Shown here: piece after piece, positions 18,723 to 27,406 of the stretch
Layout of the letters: the number at the start of each line of letters is the position of its first letter
Numbering within the stretch: position 1 is the stretch's first letter
DNA from: Deltaproteobacteria bacterium
GTDB lineage: Bacteria; Myxococcota_A; Polyangia; JAAYKL01
Direction: 5' to 3'
DNA length: 42,703 bases
Assembly: GCA_028713995.1 (NCBI GenBank)
Contig: JAQTNF010000029.1
Location: forward strand, 1-42,703
The notes under the pieces: model-generated
What the model was told of the DNA's origin: nothing
The model's database searches: none
The model's input: the letters and a program-made list of their open reading frames with translations, nothing else
Made by a program: the position numbers and the translations under genes

Positions 18723-19568
18723 ATGGGCCTTTCGGAACACCTTCAGGAGCAGCCGAAGTCCTACATCGTCACCCTTGCCATCCTGATCGTCGCCTTGTGC
18801 GGCACCCTCGAGTACCTCTCGGGGCAGGATGTGACGCTGACGGCGCTCTACCTCTTCCCGATCGTCATGGCGACCCTGGTCGGCGGACGCTTCATCGGCG
18901 TCGGAGTGTCCCTTCTCAGCTCGGCGACATATCTGTTCGTGACCACGAGGCTCGTCCCAGCGGCGGTGCACACGGCGTGGCCGTATGTGAGCGCGGCCGC
19001 CATGTTCGTTCCGTTCGTGTTCATCACGGTCCTCCTCGCCAAGGTGAAGGGGGAGTTCGATGAGGAGCGCGAGCGGGCGCGGACGGATCGACTGACCCGG
19101 CTCGCCAACGACCGCTTCTTCCTCGACCGGGCGTCGGCGGAGCTGAGCCGGCTGCGCCAGATGGGGCCGCCCCTCACTCTCGCCATGGTCAAGTTCGAGA
19201 GCTTGAAGGAGATCACGGAGCGCTTCGGCCGCAGAGCGAGCGACGAAGCACTGCTGGCGGCGGCGCAGGTCCTCCAGCGCGTGATGCGCAAGGCGGACCT
19301 CGCGGCACGCATGGGCGGGGACCGGTTCGCCGTGCTCCTGCCCGACACAAACGAGGAAGCGGCCAAGGTGTTCCTGCGCAGGCTTCAGGACCACCTGGTG
19401 GCCATCATGGAGAAGCACGCGTGGCCGCCCTTGTTCCGCGTCGGCGCGGCCACCTTCGTCAAGCCGCCGGCCTCGCTCGACGCCATGGTCGGCTCGGTGA
19501 CGGATCTCATGAACGCCGCGGAGTCGGAGGGCAAGGTGTCCTTCAAGCACGAAGTCTTGGGGAAATAA
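18723..19568 (+). CDS. Membrane protein with degenerate GGDEF domain
   Basis: This 281-residue protein has about four hydrophobic segments in its first 110 residues (from SYIVTLAILIVALCGTLEYL to FVPFVFITVLLAKV) followed by a cytoplasmic GGDEF fold. The signature reads MGGDRFAVLLP in place of GGDEF, and the usual Asp of the D-x-D-x-FKxIND region is lost (AMVKFESLKEITERFG). Both residues bind metal in active diguanylate cyclases, so this protein probably does not make c-di-GMP; a structural or receptor role is likely. It starts 39 bases after pccB with GGAAGGGGAGCTGCA upstream and may be co-transcribed with the following lipoprotein. Confidence 0.82.
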   Translation: MGLSEHLQEQPKSYIVTLAILIVALCGTLEYLSGQDVTLTALYLFPIVMATLVGGRFIGVGVSLLSSATYLFVTTRLVPAAVHTAWPYVSAAAMFVPFVFITVLLAKVKGEFDEERERARTDRLTRLANDRFFLDRASAELSRLRQMGPPLTLAMVKFESLKEITERFGRRASDEALLAAAQVLQRVMRKADLAARMGGDRFAVLLPDTNEEAAKVFLRRLQDHLVAIMEKHAWPPLFRVGAATFVKPPASLDAMVGSVTDLMNAAESEGKVSFKHEVLGK

Positions 19569-19581
19569 GGAGGAGCGAGCG

Positions 19582-20193
19582 ATGGAGCGATTGTGCATCG
19601 CGCTTTGGGCGGTTGCCGCATGGGCCACGGCCGCGTGCGGAAACGGCGACGCCATGTTGCGGGTCGAGGAGTGGAAGAAGTCGGCGCCCGAGGGGGCGGG
19701 CATCGCAAAAGAGCCCGGGACCGACACGCCATGGCTGCGATGCGCGGTCGGCCAGACCCTGAGCGGCTCCGCCTGCACGGGCGAGCAGATCGAGCTCACG
19801 TGGGAGCAGGCTCGCGGTGCGTGTCCACAGGGCTTCAGGCTTCCCACGCGCAGCGAGATGGCGCGGCTCCTCGGGGATTGCGACGAAGAGGTGGACAACG
19901 GCAACCGGGGCTACTGCGCCTCATGCGCGAAAAGCGGATCGTGCAAGGTCGCCCTCGGAACCGACCAGGGCTCCTACTGGACGTCGACCACGTTCAACTA
20001 CTACCCATCGTGGGCCTGGTACGCCGACTTCCGCGACGGCAACATCACCAACAACGGCAAGTCGTTCACGTACCGCGTGCGATGCGTGGGCGGACAGCCG
20101 GACGCGGAGCCCCCCGAGCGCGCCGTGCCGTGGCCCCAGCAGAAGTCCGCGAGCGACAATGACAAGAAGCCCCGCGAGCAGGAAAACGAATGA
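19582..20193 (+). CDS. DUF1566-domain lipoprotein
   Basis: This 203-residue protein has a short signal peptide ending in ATAACG, a probable lipobox. A DUF1566-like (C-type lectin-like) domain follows: WEQARGACPQGFRLPTRSEM, then YWTSTTFNYYPSWAWYADFRDG and YRVRCVGG, with paired cysteines. The C-terminal 30 residues are charged and disordered. Such proteins are found on the surface of many delta-type bacteria; a binding role is likely but no ligand is known. AAGGAGGAGCGAGCG precedes the ATG, 13 bases after the GGDEF gene. Confidence 0.8.
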   Translation: MERLCIALWAVAAWATAACGNGDAMLRVEEWKKSAPEGAGIAKEPGTDTPWLRCAVGQTLSGSACTGEQIELTWEQARGACPQGFRLPTRSEMARLLGDCDEEVDNGNRGYCASCAKSGSCKVALGTDQGSYWTSTTFNYYPSWAWYADFRDGNITNNGKSFTYRVRCVGGQPDAEPPERAVPWPQQKSASDNDKKPREQENE

Positions 20194-20196
20194 CCG

Positions 20197-20460
20197 TCAA
20201 TCCTTGGGCGTGACGACCTCGGAGAAGCGCCTCATCCCCTCGTCGCAGATCTTCTTGAACTCCTCCTGCTTCTTCTTGGACTCGACCATCCACTCCTCCA
20301 CGCGCTGGCGTCCCTCGGCCTGCGCCGTCCCGAACTGGTCGATCATCAGGCGCCCCATGCGCTCGGCCTGATTCTGGAGCAGCGACATGGTGCTCCAGGT
20401 GGTGTCGACCGACGACTTGAACATCTCGAACATCTCTTTCGTCATCTTCTCCGAAACCAT
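20197..20460 (-). CDS. Phasin-like PHA granule protein
   Basis: This 87-residue, all-helical, charged protein (MTKEMFEMFKSSVDTTWSTM, then AERMGRLMIDQFGTAQAEGRQRV, KKKQEEFKKICDEGM) has amphipathic repeats without Cys pairs or membrane segments. Phasins coat polyhydroxyalkanoate granules. The call rests on composition and on position as the last gene of the phaE-phaC-phaJ cluster; sequence alone is not decisive. The ATG at 20460 has a long AAGGAGGAGAAGGAAG site. The stop converges with the DUF1566 lipoprotein stop three bases away. Confidence 0.6.
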   Translation of the reverse strand: MVSEKMTKEMFEMFKSSVDTTWSTMSLLQNQAERMGRLMIDQFGTAQAEGRQRVEEWMVESKKKQEEFKKICDEGMRRFSEVVTPKD

Positions 20461-20474
20461 CTTCCTTCTCCTCC

Positions 20475-20894
20475 TTACTGCCCCTTCTCGGGCAGCATGA
20501 CGACCGCCATCCCCTCGATGACCGTCGTTCCGTCGTGCTTGACCACCTTCGTCTCGAGCGTGAGGCGGCGCTTGGCATCCACCTTCTCGATCACCTTGCA
20601 GGTCGCGGTCACGGTCTCCCCGAACCGCACCGGCGCCTTGAACTTGAGCTCCTGCGACAGGTAGATCGTCCCCGGCCCCGGGAGCTTCGTCCCGAGCACG
20701 GCGGAGATGAACCCGGCGCCGAGCACGCCGTGCGCGATGCGCCCCTTGAACAGCGTGCCCTTGGCGTACTCCTCGTCGATGTGGGCCGGGTTGAGATCGC
20801 CCGTCACCCCGGCGAACGTGTACACGTCCGACTCGCTCACGGTCTTCGTGAACGACGCGCTGTCTCCGATCCGGATGTCCTCGTACGCCGGCAT
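20475..20894 (-). CDS. phaJ: MaoC-type (R)-specific enoyl-CoA hydratase
   Basis: This 139-residue protein has the hot-dog fold MaoC/PhaJ pattern: TFAGVTGDLNPAHIDEEYAK carries the hydratase 2 motif (Asp, Asn-Pro, His), followed by GRIAHGVLGAGFISAVLG and a strand-rich end. It hydrates enoyl-CoA from fatty-acid breakdown to (R)-3-hydroxyacyl-CoA, the monomer of PHA. It lies three bases after the synthase stop in the same operon, which supports that role. Confidence 0.9.
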   Translation of the reverse strand: MPAYEDIRIGDSASFTKTVSESDVYTFAGVTGDLNPAHIDEEYAKGTLFKGRIAHGVLGAGFISAVLGTKLPGPGTIYLSQELKFKAPVRFGETVTATCKVIEKVDAKRRLTLETKVVKHDGTTVIEGMAVVMLPEKGQ

Positions 20895-20897
20895 GCC

Positions 20898-22013
20898 CTA
20901 CCCCCTCTTCCCGGCGTGCGCCTTGCGCTTGCCCTTGTCGGGCGCCGAGTGCTTCTCGAGCCACGTCGCGATCTTCGGTATGAGCACCTTCTGGCTCTTG
21001 CCGCTCACGAACACGCCGATGTGGCCGCTCGGGAAGTCGACGGTCTCCTTGTCCTTGCTGCCCACGGCGGCAGCGATGCCCACGCTGCATGCGGGCGGAA
21101 CGAGGTTGTCGGCCGTGCCGTAGACGTTGAGGAGCGGCGCGGTGATGTTCTTGAGATCCACCTTGCGGCCGCCGAGCGTGAAGAGCCCGCGCGCGAGCCG
21201 GTTCTCCTGGTACAGCTCCTTGATGAAGCGGCGGAAGGCCTCGCCCGCCTGATCCGGGCTGTCGAAGATCCAGCGCTCCATGCGCACGAAGTTCGAGACG
21301 AACTCCGCGTCGTCGAGGTGCTCGGAGAACGAGCGGTACTTCTCGAAGACGAGTTGCAGCGGGTTGAGCATCAGGAAGCCCGCGTTCATGAAGTCGCCCG
21401 GGATGTTCCCGAGCACGTTCACCATCTTGTCCACGTCGAGGAACCCGCTCCAGATGTTGAGCAGGCCCGTGTCCGTATGGAAGTCGAGGGGCGTCACCAT
21501 GGTGACGAGGTTCTTCACCTTCTCCTGATACAGCGACGTGTAGATGAGGGAGAACGTGCCGCCCTGGCAGATGCCGAGCAGGCTCACATGGTCGACCCCT
21601 GCCCGCTTGCGCACTGCGTCGATGCAGGCGTTCATCCTGTCGTCGATGTAGTCCTCGAGCGTGAGGAAGCGGTCGAGGCGCCCGGGATATCCCCAATCGA
21701 TGACGTAGATGTCCACGCCGCGCGCGAGAAGCTCGCGCACCATGCTCCTGTCCGGCTGCAGGTCGATCATGTAATAGCGGTTGACGAGCGCGTAGGTCAC
21801 CACCACGGGCGGCGAGATGAGGTTCTTCGCCACGGGCCTGTAGCGGAACAGCTTGAGCTTGCCGTCCTCGAACACGAGGTCCTTGGGCGTGGCCCCGACC
21901 TCGGTGTCGAGCGGTTGGGACAGGACCTTGAGGCCCTTGCGGAGCCGTTGCTGCATGTCCTCGAAGAGCGCCGAGGGGCCGGCCGGAGCCGCCGTCTTCG
22001 CGTTGTCGCTCAT
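20898..22013 (-). CDS. phaC: Class III poly(R)-hydroxyalkanoate synthase subunit PhaC
   Basis: This 371-residue alpha/beta-hydrolase-fold protein carries the PHA-synthase box GICQGG (nucleophile Cys), DIYVIDWGYPGRLDRFLTLEDY and the C-terminal catalytic His region DFPSGHIGVFVSGKSQKV with the Asp in YGTADNLVPP. The length fits class III synthases, which need PhaE. It polymerises (R)-3-hydroxyacyl-CoA into granules. The start overlaps the phaE stop as ATGA and has AAGGAGG inside the phaE 3' end. Confidence 0.94.
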   Translation of the reverse strand: MSDNAKTAAPAGPSALFEDMQQRLRKGLKVLSQPLDTEVGATPKDLVFEDGKLKLFRYRPVAKNLISPPVVVTYALVNRYYMIDLQPDRSMVRELLARGVDIYVIDWGYPGRLDRFLTLEDYIDDRMNACIDAVRKRAGVDHVSLLGICQGGTFSLIYTSLYQEKVKNLVTMVTPLDFHTDTGLLNIWSGFLDVDKMVNVLGNIPGDFMNAGFLMLNPLQLVFEKYRSFSEHLDDAEFVSNFVRMERWIFDSPDQAGEAFRRFIKELYQENRLARGLFTLGGRKVDLKNITAPLLNVYGTADNLVPPACSVGIAAAVGSKDKETVDFPSGHIGVFVSGKSQKVLIPKIATWLEKHSAPDKGKRKAHAGKRG

Positions 22014-23053
22014 GCCTTCCTCCTTGCCATCTCGCCTTTGAGCGCCTCGAGCTCGTTTCCCTGCGCCTTGACCGTGCGACGAAGCGCCACGAGCTCCTGC
22101 TCCACCTCGTCCATCTCCTTGCGCGTGACGACCGGCGTGGCCCGAAGCTGCTCTTCCATGAGGTCCTGGGCGGCCTTATACAGATCGAGCGTGGCCGAAA
22201 GCGTCGTGCGGATGGCCGCGGCGAACCGCTCGGTCTTGAACAGCTCGAAGACCCGCTTCTCGGTTTCCTTGACGAGGGCCTCGTAGAACTCCCCGAACTC
22301 CTCGACCGTTGTCTCGCTCTTGAGAAGCGCGCCGAGCCGGCCCGACACCGCCTCGAAGGCCTCGCGCGCCGGGATCTGCATCTCGAGCGCGAACTCCAGG
22401 CTCGCGCCCTGCCAGCGGAACATCGCATCCACGCCCTTCCACAGGAGGTCGTACTTCTCGCGCGCCGGTCCCACGCTCGGGATCTTGACGAAGCGTCCGA
22501 CCGTCTCCTCGTAGGCCTCCATCCACGCCTTGTGGAACTGCTCGACCACCTCTGCCGACGGCGCGCGCCCGGCGAGCTCCGCGGACCGCTGCGCGAGCTT
22601 GGTCATGGACTCCTGCCATGGCTTATAGAAGCTCCGGTAGAACTCACGGAACGCGTCCACCGAGCCCATGATGTGCCGGACGATCGCCGCCGGATCCGCA
22701 CCCAGGTTCTTGCCGGCCTCGCCCGCGCCGAACGAGAACAGGGAGGCCCAGCGCTTCGTGAAATCCTCGACGATCTCGCGCCATGCACCGAAAACCTTCT
22801 CGGTCGCCGCCCCGGAATCCGCACCTGAGCTCGAGGCGCGCGACCACGCGTCGAAAAGGCGGTTGTATGAGCCGAACGCAGCCAAGGCGTGCGACAGGGG
22901 CGACGCATCCGGCCACGGATTCCCTTCGGGGCTCCACATCTTGCACCATGAGGCAAACGGATCTCCCCCTCCTGTCTCCCCCTGCTTGCCGCCCTTGAGC
23001 GCCTCCATCCAGGATTTCTGCAATGCAGACCAAGCCGCCATCGGATTGTCCAT
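22010..23053 (-). CDS. phaE: Class III PHA synthase subunit PhaE
   Basis: This 347-residue mostly helical protein has the PhaE pattern: N-terminal aromatic helices, the conserved KIPSVGPAREKYDLLWKGVD core and a C-terminal coiled coil (VTRKEMDEVEQELVALRRTV to the end). PhaE binds PhaC and is needed for its activity. It is the first gene of the pha operon, with GAGGAGG upstream of its ATG. TACAAT and TTGACT elements sit upstream but are only 13 bases apart, too close for a standard promoter, so the operon's promoter is not identified. Confidence 0.88.
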   Translation of the reverse strand: MDNPMAAWSALQKSWMEALKGGKQGETGGGDPFASWCKMWSPEGNPWPDASPLSHALAAFGSYNRLFDAWSRASSSGADSGAATEKVFGAWREIVEDFTKRWASLFSFGAGEAGKNLGADPAAIVRHIMGSVDAFREFYRSFYKPWQESMTKLAQRSAELAGRAPSAEVVEQFHKAWMEAYEETVGRFVKIPSVGPAREKYDLLWKGVDAMFRWQGASLEFALEMQIPAREAFEAVSGRLGALLKSETTVEEFGEFYEALVKETEKRVFELFKTERFAAAIRTTLSATLDLYKAAQDLMEEQLRATPVVTRKEMDEVEQELVALRRTVKAQGNELEALKGEMARRKA

Positions 23054-23178
23054 GGCTAGACGTCCTCCTCTTGAGTTTTCGCCGGCAGTATGCCCACCCT
23101 TTTTGCATAACTATTGTAGGGGAGATGGCGAAGTCAAGCCCGAGGATCGTTTTTTTAGGCCATTTTTCGGGATATCAT

Positions 23179-25677
23179 CTATTCGTCCGCGGCCGCGAGG
23201 AGCTTCCTGGCCTCGCGATCGTCCGGGTGATCCATGAGGACCCGCTTCCACTGCGCGATCGCGCGCGCCTTGTCGCCCTTGGTCAGGAACACCTGCCCCA
23301 GGAAGTTGCGGAAGCGGGCGTTGCCGGGCCGCGCCGCGAGCGCGGTCTCGACCTGCCGCACGGCTTCGTCGAAGCGCCCTTGCTCGAACGCCACCCGGCC
23401 CATGCCGAAGATCGCGGCCGAGGACGCCGGATCCGCGCGCAAAGCCTCGGCGTAGAGCGTGACGGCTTCATCGAGGCGCATGCGGCGCAGGGCCTCGTCG
23501 GCCCGGGCGAGAAGTGGGGCCGCGGCCTCGGCGGCCGGGGGCGGCGCGACCTTCGGTGGTCTCAAAGGCTCCTGCGGAACGGGCGGCGCAAAGGGCGCCA
23601 CGGGCGGCCCGTCGAGCACGGCGCCGATGCCGTCGACGCGCGCGCGCTGCGGCGCGGGATCGATCTTCTCCGCGGGACGAGAGGGCTTCGAGGCCGGATC
23701 GGCCAGGTTCACCATCACCGTGGCGGCGATGGCGGCGATGACCGCGGCCGCGAGCCAAGGCAGGAACCTCCTCGCCGAGGCCGACCGCGAGAGCGCCACG
23801 GTCTCGCCGGCGCGTTGCGGCAGAAGCGCCCGCAGGGCCCGCGACATCTCGACCGCGGATTTGTAACGCCGCTCCGCGTGTCGCGACAGGGCCTTCATGC
23901 ACACGGCCTCGAGCTCGGCGGGAATCGTCCTGTCGCCGGTCAACCTGCGCGGCGGCACGAGCTTGTCGTGCATGACCTTGTGCAGCGTCTCGGCCACGGT
24001 GCGGCCTCGGAAGGGCGTCCGGCCCGTGAGCCCCTCGTACAGGATGACCCCGGCCGCATAGATGTCGGATCTCCCGTCCTGGCCCGTGCCGCGGATCTGC
24101 TCGGGCGAGATGTAGTCCACGGTGCCGCAGATGTGGCCGGTCTTGGTCAGCGACTGCTCCTCGTCCTCGAGGCCCGTGCGCTTGGCGATGCCGAAGTCGA
24201 GGATGCGCGCCCCGCCAGGCGTGAGCACGATGTTGTCGGGCTTGAGATCGCGGTGGATCACCCCCGCCTGGTGGGCGGCCTCGAGCCCGTCGCACACCTC
24301 GGCCATGATGCGGACGAGATCCGCGGCCGGGACCGGCCCCTTGCGGATGAGCGCGCTGAGCGGCTCGCCCTCGAGCAGGTCCATCACCAGGTAGTGCCAG
24401 CCCTCGCTCGTGACCCCGAAGTCCGACACGCCCACGATGTTGGGGTGGCCGAGCGAGCCCGTGATGCGCGCCTCCCTGCGAAAGCGCTCCACCGTGGCCT
24501 TCTCACCGAGCACGATGTCGTGCAGGACCTTGACCGCCACGCGCCGCGTGAGCCCGAGGTGCTCGGCCTCGAAGACCTGGCCCATGCCGCCCTCGCCGAT
24601 GCGCCGGATGATGTGGTAGCGGCCGTCGAGCACGGTCCCGGGGCCGAGCGCGCTCTCCTGCGCCGCGCCCGCGAGGCTCATGTGCGCCTCCTGGCCCAGC
24701 ATGTCGCGCACGAGCCGCGCCTCGCGCTCCCGGTCGTCGTGCCCGAGATCCTTGGCCCACGCGGCGAGATCGTCGGGCGGGTGGCCGGTGACGTGCTCGC
24801 CCATGACCGCGATGAGCGCCTCGCGCATGGCGGACGCGCCCTCGAAGCGGAACGCCGGATCCGGGTTGAGCGCCCGTGCCAAAAAAGCGTCGAGCACGCC
24901 CGGCATGGACTCCACGCGAAACGCGATGGTCGGCGGCACCCACGGCGCCTCGTCGTCGGCCACCTCGGGCGGCGGCTGCCCCGCGAGCAGCGACCAAAGG
25001 GCCAGCGCCACGCCCCACAGATCCTCGGCCGCGGCGTTCGGACCCGAGCCCGAGCCGGTGTGGGCGTATCTCCCTCGCGCGCTGCGCAACCGCGCGTTGG
25101 TGCGCTCGTTCACGATGGCGTGCAGGGCCGAGCCGAAGTTGGTGAGCTTGACCTCGCCGCGATACGAGACGAGGACGTTCCCCGGCCGAACATCCCCGTG
25201 ACGCGCGCTCATGGGTCGGCCGTGGATGTCCTCGCGGGTGTGCACGTAGTCGAGGCCGCGCAGCATCTCGGACGCCACGTGCGCCGCGAGCTCCCACGGC
25301 CAGGGCGCCTGCCTGCGCCTCGCGAGATCGATGAGCCGATCGAGGGAGAGCCCCTCCACGTGCTCGCGCGCCACGAACGGGATCTCGCCCTCCGTCCCCA
25401 CCTCCATGATGCGCACCACGTTGTCGCTCGACAGCCGCGACAGCGCGCGGGACTCCTCGGAGAAGAGGGCCACGAACTCGGCCTCCTCGGCCACGGCGGG
25501 GTAGATGCAGCGCACCACGCGAAGCTGGTCCACGCCCTCGTCGACACCCCACAGCGCGAGGAACTCCTCGCCGATGGGATCCGTGGCGAGGCGCGAGATG
25601 AGCATGTGGCGGCCGAAGCGGACCGGCATCTCCTTGTCGCTGAACGAGAAGCAGGTGCTCGCGCGGCGCTCTCCCAT
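23179..25677 (-). CDS. Tandem pseudokinase-kinase Ser/Thr protein kinase with TPR C-terminus
   Basis: This 832-residue protein has two kinase-like domains. The first (about residues 20-290) is degenerate: no glycine loop, the catalytic segment reads HGDVRPGNV and DFG has become NFG. The second (about 345-610) is a complete PknB-like kinase with GEGGMGQVFEAEH, VAVKVL, HRDLKPDNIVL, DFGIAK and SPEQ. A single membrane segment (FLPWLAAAVIAAIAATVM) follows, then a Pro-rich linker and three TPR repeats facing the other side of the membrane. It starts three bases after the HARE-HTH gene, so both are likely one transcript. The second domain should phosphorylate Ser/Thr; targets are unknown. Confidence 0.9.
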   Translation of the reverse strand: MGERRASTCFSFSDKEMPVRFGRHMLISRLATDPIGEEFLALWGVDEGVDQLRVVRCIYPAVAEEAEFVALFSEESRALSRLSSDNVVRIMEVGTEGEIPFVAREHVEGLSLDRLIDLARRRQAPWPWELAAHVASEMLRGLDYVHTREDIHGRPMSARHGDVRPGNVLVSYRGEVKLTNFGSALHAIVNERTNARLRSARGRYAHTGSGSGPNAAAEDLWGVALALWSLLAGQPPPEVADDEAPWVPPTIAFRVESMPGVLDAFLARALNPDPAFRFEGASAMREALIAVMGEHVTGHPPDDLAAWAKDLGHDDREREARLVRDMLGQEAHMSLAGAAQESALGPGTVLDGRYHIIRRIGEGGMGQVFEAEHLGLTRRVAVKVLHDIVLGEKATVERFRREARITGSLGHPNIVGVSDFGVTSEGWHYLVMDLLEGEPLSALIRKGPVPAADLVRIMAEVCDGLEAAHQAGVIHRDLKPDNIVLTPGGARILDFGIAKRTGLEDEEQSLTKTGHICGTVDYISPEQIRGTGQDGRSDIYAAGVILYEGLTGRTPFRGRTVAETLHKVMHDKLVPPRRLTGDRTIPAELEAVCMKALSRHAERRYKSAVEMSRALRALLPQRAGETVALSRSASARRFLPWLAAAVIAAIAATVMVNLADPASKPSRPAEKIDPAPQRARVDGIGAVLDGPPVAPFAPPVPQEPLRPPKVAPPPAAEAAAPLLARADEALRRMRLDEAVTLYAEALRADPASSAAIFGMGRVAFEQGRFDEAVRQVETALAARPGNARFRNFLGQVFLTKGDKARAIAQWKRVLMDHPDDREARKLLAAADE

Positions 25678-25680
25678 GCG

Positions 25681-27159
25681 CTAGACCCCGAGCGCTCCGA
25701 AGAAGCCGTCGTCGAACGCGGGCAGGGCCACGCGGCGCTCGCGCACGCCGATGCCGAGGCGCACCATCTCGCGCGCGAGGGCGTCGCCGTCGATGAGGGC
25801 CACGGGCGGGAGGTTGGGCACGAGCGCTTCGGCGCGGGCGCGCTCGGACACGCTGCCGGTGGTCACGATGAGCCCGCTCATGGCGTCGTAGTGGTGCAGC
25901 GTGCCGCGCAGATCGGTGACCGTCCGGTCGCCGAGCGGCTCCTCGGGCGGGTTGCGGCGCAGCACGACCGCGGTGCGGAAGCGGCCGCCGTGCCTGCGAT
26001 CCTGGACCGACAGGTGGAACTCGTCCTTGCCGCCGCGCTCCACGGGCGTCATGACCCCGAAGCCGGAGCGGCGCAGGTACACGGTCATGACGCGCACGAA
26101 GCCGTCCATGGGCAGCGTCTTCACCTTGCGCAGGACCTGGCGCTCCGCGAGGCGCGCGAGCCGCTCGGTCGCCTCGGCCACCTGCCGTTCGAGGGCCACG
26201 ATCTCGGTGGACACCTCGCGCTCGGCGAGCGCCCAGCCGCTCCTGTGCTGCACGAACCTGGGGCGCAGGCCGCGCGACTCGCGCTCGAGCCCGTCCGCGG
26301 CGAGCAGTGCGTCGACCAGGATCGACCGCGACCGGTCGCCCTCCCCTGCGGCGCCTGCCTTGCCGAAGAACGTCTCGGCGAGCTGGATCGCGGGAACGGG
26401 ACGCGGCTGGCTGCGCAGGAGGGCTTCGGCCTGATCGGCCAGGTCGCGGGATGCCTCGCGGTGCGGCTCAGGCGCCTTGGGCGCTTCCGACATGCGGGGC
26501 TCGCCCTGTGCAGCCGTCGCAGGCGGCGGAACAGGGACCGCCCGCCCGGAGACGCCCTCGGCGATCTGGATCCGGGCCTGGGGCTGCGGCGGGCCCTGCA
26601 CCGCGTCGGGCTCGCCGGACCGCTTCTTGCGGCGCCTGCGCTTGCGCTTCCTGCCCTGTCCTTCCTCGCCATTTGGCGGACCCGCGGGCTCGGCCGATGC
26701 CGCCGGGTGCTGCGGCGCGACGTTCTCCACGGGCGCGGGTCTCGCAACCGGCGCGGGCGCGGGCCTGTCCCTGGGCGGCTGTTCGGTCCTGTCCTTGAGT
26801 GGCTGCGCGGGCTTGGCCTTCTGCGGCTGCGCGGGCTTGGCCTTATGGGGCTGCGCGAGCTTGTCCCTGGGCTCCTTCTGCGGCTGGGCGGGCTTCTCCT
26901 TTTGCGCTTGCGGCGACGGCCCGGGCGCCTTGCCGCCCCACTCGGCGAGGCCGAACACGCTCGGCCCGGTGCGCACCACCGGCCCTTTGCCCCGACCCTT
27001 GGTCACCACCGCCGACAGGCACGTGGCCATGGTCTGCTGCGGCGTCTTGCCCACATGCGACAGAAGGTCGAGGGCTACGGCCCTCTCCGCGATTTCCTTG
27101 GCGTGCATCGGCCGGCCCTCGCGCCTCATCACCTCGAGCGCGGCCTCCAGGAACGTCAT
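25681..27159 (-). CDS. HARE-HTH protein with degenerate Mrr-like nuclease domain
   Basis: This 492-residue protein starts with a HARE-HTH winged-helix domain (residues 2-75: FLEAALEVMRREGRPMHAKE, then GPVVRTGPSVFGLAEW), like RNA polymerase delta and chromatin ASXL proteins. A long Lys/Pro/Ala/Gln linker with basic KRKRRRRKKR follows. The C-terminal part resembles the Mrr fold: GFGVMTPVERGGKDEFHLSV, AVVLRRNPPEE, HYDAMSGLIVTTGSVSERAR and PPVALIDGDALAREMVRLG. The usual Q-x-K catalytic pair reads V-L-R-R, so nuclease activity is probably lost. It may bind DNA. The start at 27159 has AAGGAGGGTGAATC upstream. It heads an operon with the kinase. Confidence 0.72.
   Translation of the reverse strand: MTFLEAALEVMRREGRPMHAKEIAERAVALDLLSHVGKTPQQTMATCLSAVVTKGRGKGPVVRTGPSVFGLAEWGGKAPGPSPQAQKEKPAQPQKEPRDKLAQPHKAKPAQPQKAKPAQPLKDRTEQPPRDRPAPAPVARPAPVENVAPQHPAASAEPAGPPNGEEGQGRKRKRRRRKKRSGEPDAVQGPPQPQARIQIAEGVSGRAVPVPPPATAAQGEPRMSEAPKAPEPHREASRDLADQAEALLRSQPRPVPAIQLAETFFGKAGAAGEGDRSRSILVDALLAADGLERESRGLRPRFVQHRSGWALAEREVSTEIVALERQVAEATERLARLAERQVLRKVKTLPMDGFVRVMTVYLRRSGFGVMTPVERGGKDEFHLSVQDRRHGGRFRTAVVLRRNPPEEPLGDRTVTDLRGTLHHYDAMSGLIVTTGSVSERARAEALVPNLPPVALIDGDALAREMVRLGIGVRERRVALPAFDDGFFGALGV
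26780..26900 (-). repeat. Degenerate repeats encoding KAKPAQPQ-type linker
   Basis: On the coding strand units of about 24-27 bases encode repeated Lys-Ala-Lys-Pro-Ala-Gln-Pro blocks inside the HARE-HTH protein. They are imperfect copies in tandem, so the linker length may vary between strains. Confidence 0.6.
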
Positions 27160-27199
27160 GATTCACCCTCCTTAGAAGCGCCCGGCTTACCTCAAGCGA

Positions 27200-27381
27200 G
27201 ACGCCTGCCGCATCATGCCCCGAACGCACGGCTTTGGCCAGGAAACGGCGGCAGGCCCGGGTGCTGCATCCGCTGCACGGTGGACGGGGTCCCAATCAGC
27301 CCGACCTCGGCCGGCGAGGAGTGTATCCACTACGCCAGCAACTGCGGATCTTCCGGAAATGGTGCCGATATCCTCGTTTGA
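27200..27381 (+). other. Possible remnant of a Cys-rich coding frame
   Basis: Between the HARE-HTH gene and the permease one plus-strand frame ends at a TGA (27379-27381). Its codons have a strongly GC-biased third position like the real genes. The product would end in CCIRCTVDG, then GEECIHYASNCG. No ATG, GTG or TTG start with a ribosome binding site is visible, so it may be the 3' remnant of a lost gene. Otherwise I see nothing in this gap. Confidence 0.25.
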
Positions 27382-27406
27382 TTCCGAAAGGATATCAATC
27401 AATACC

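Noticed and set aside
23140-23165. T-rich stretch between pha operon and kinase as a terminator
   Set aside because: No GC-rich stem precedes the T run in either orientation.
23023-27381. 1452-codon open frame opposite the kinase and HARE-HTH genes
   Set aside because: Shadow of two real genes; only its last 60 codons lie outside them and were reported separately as a weak remnant.
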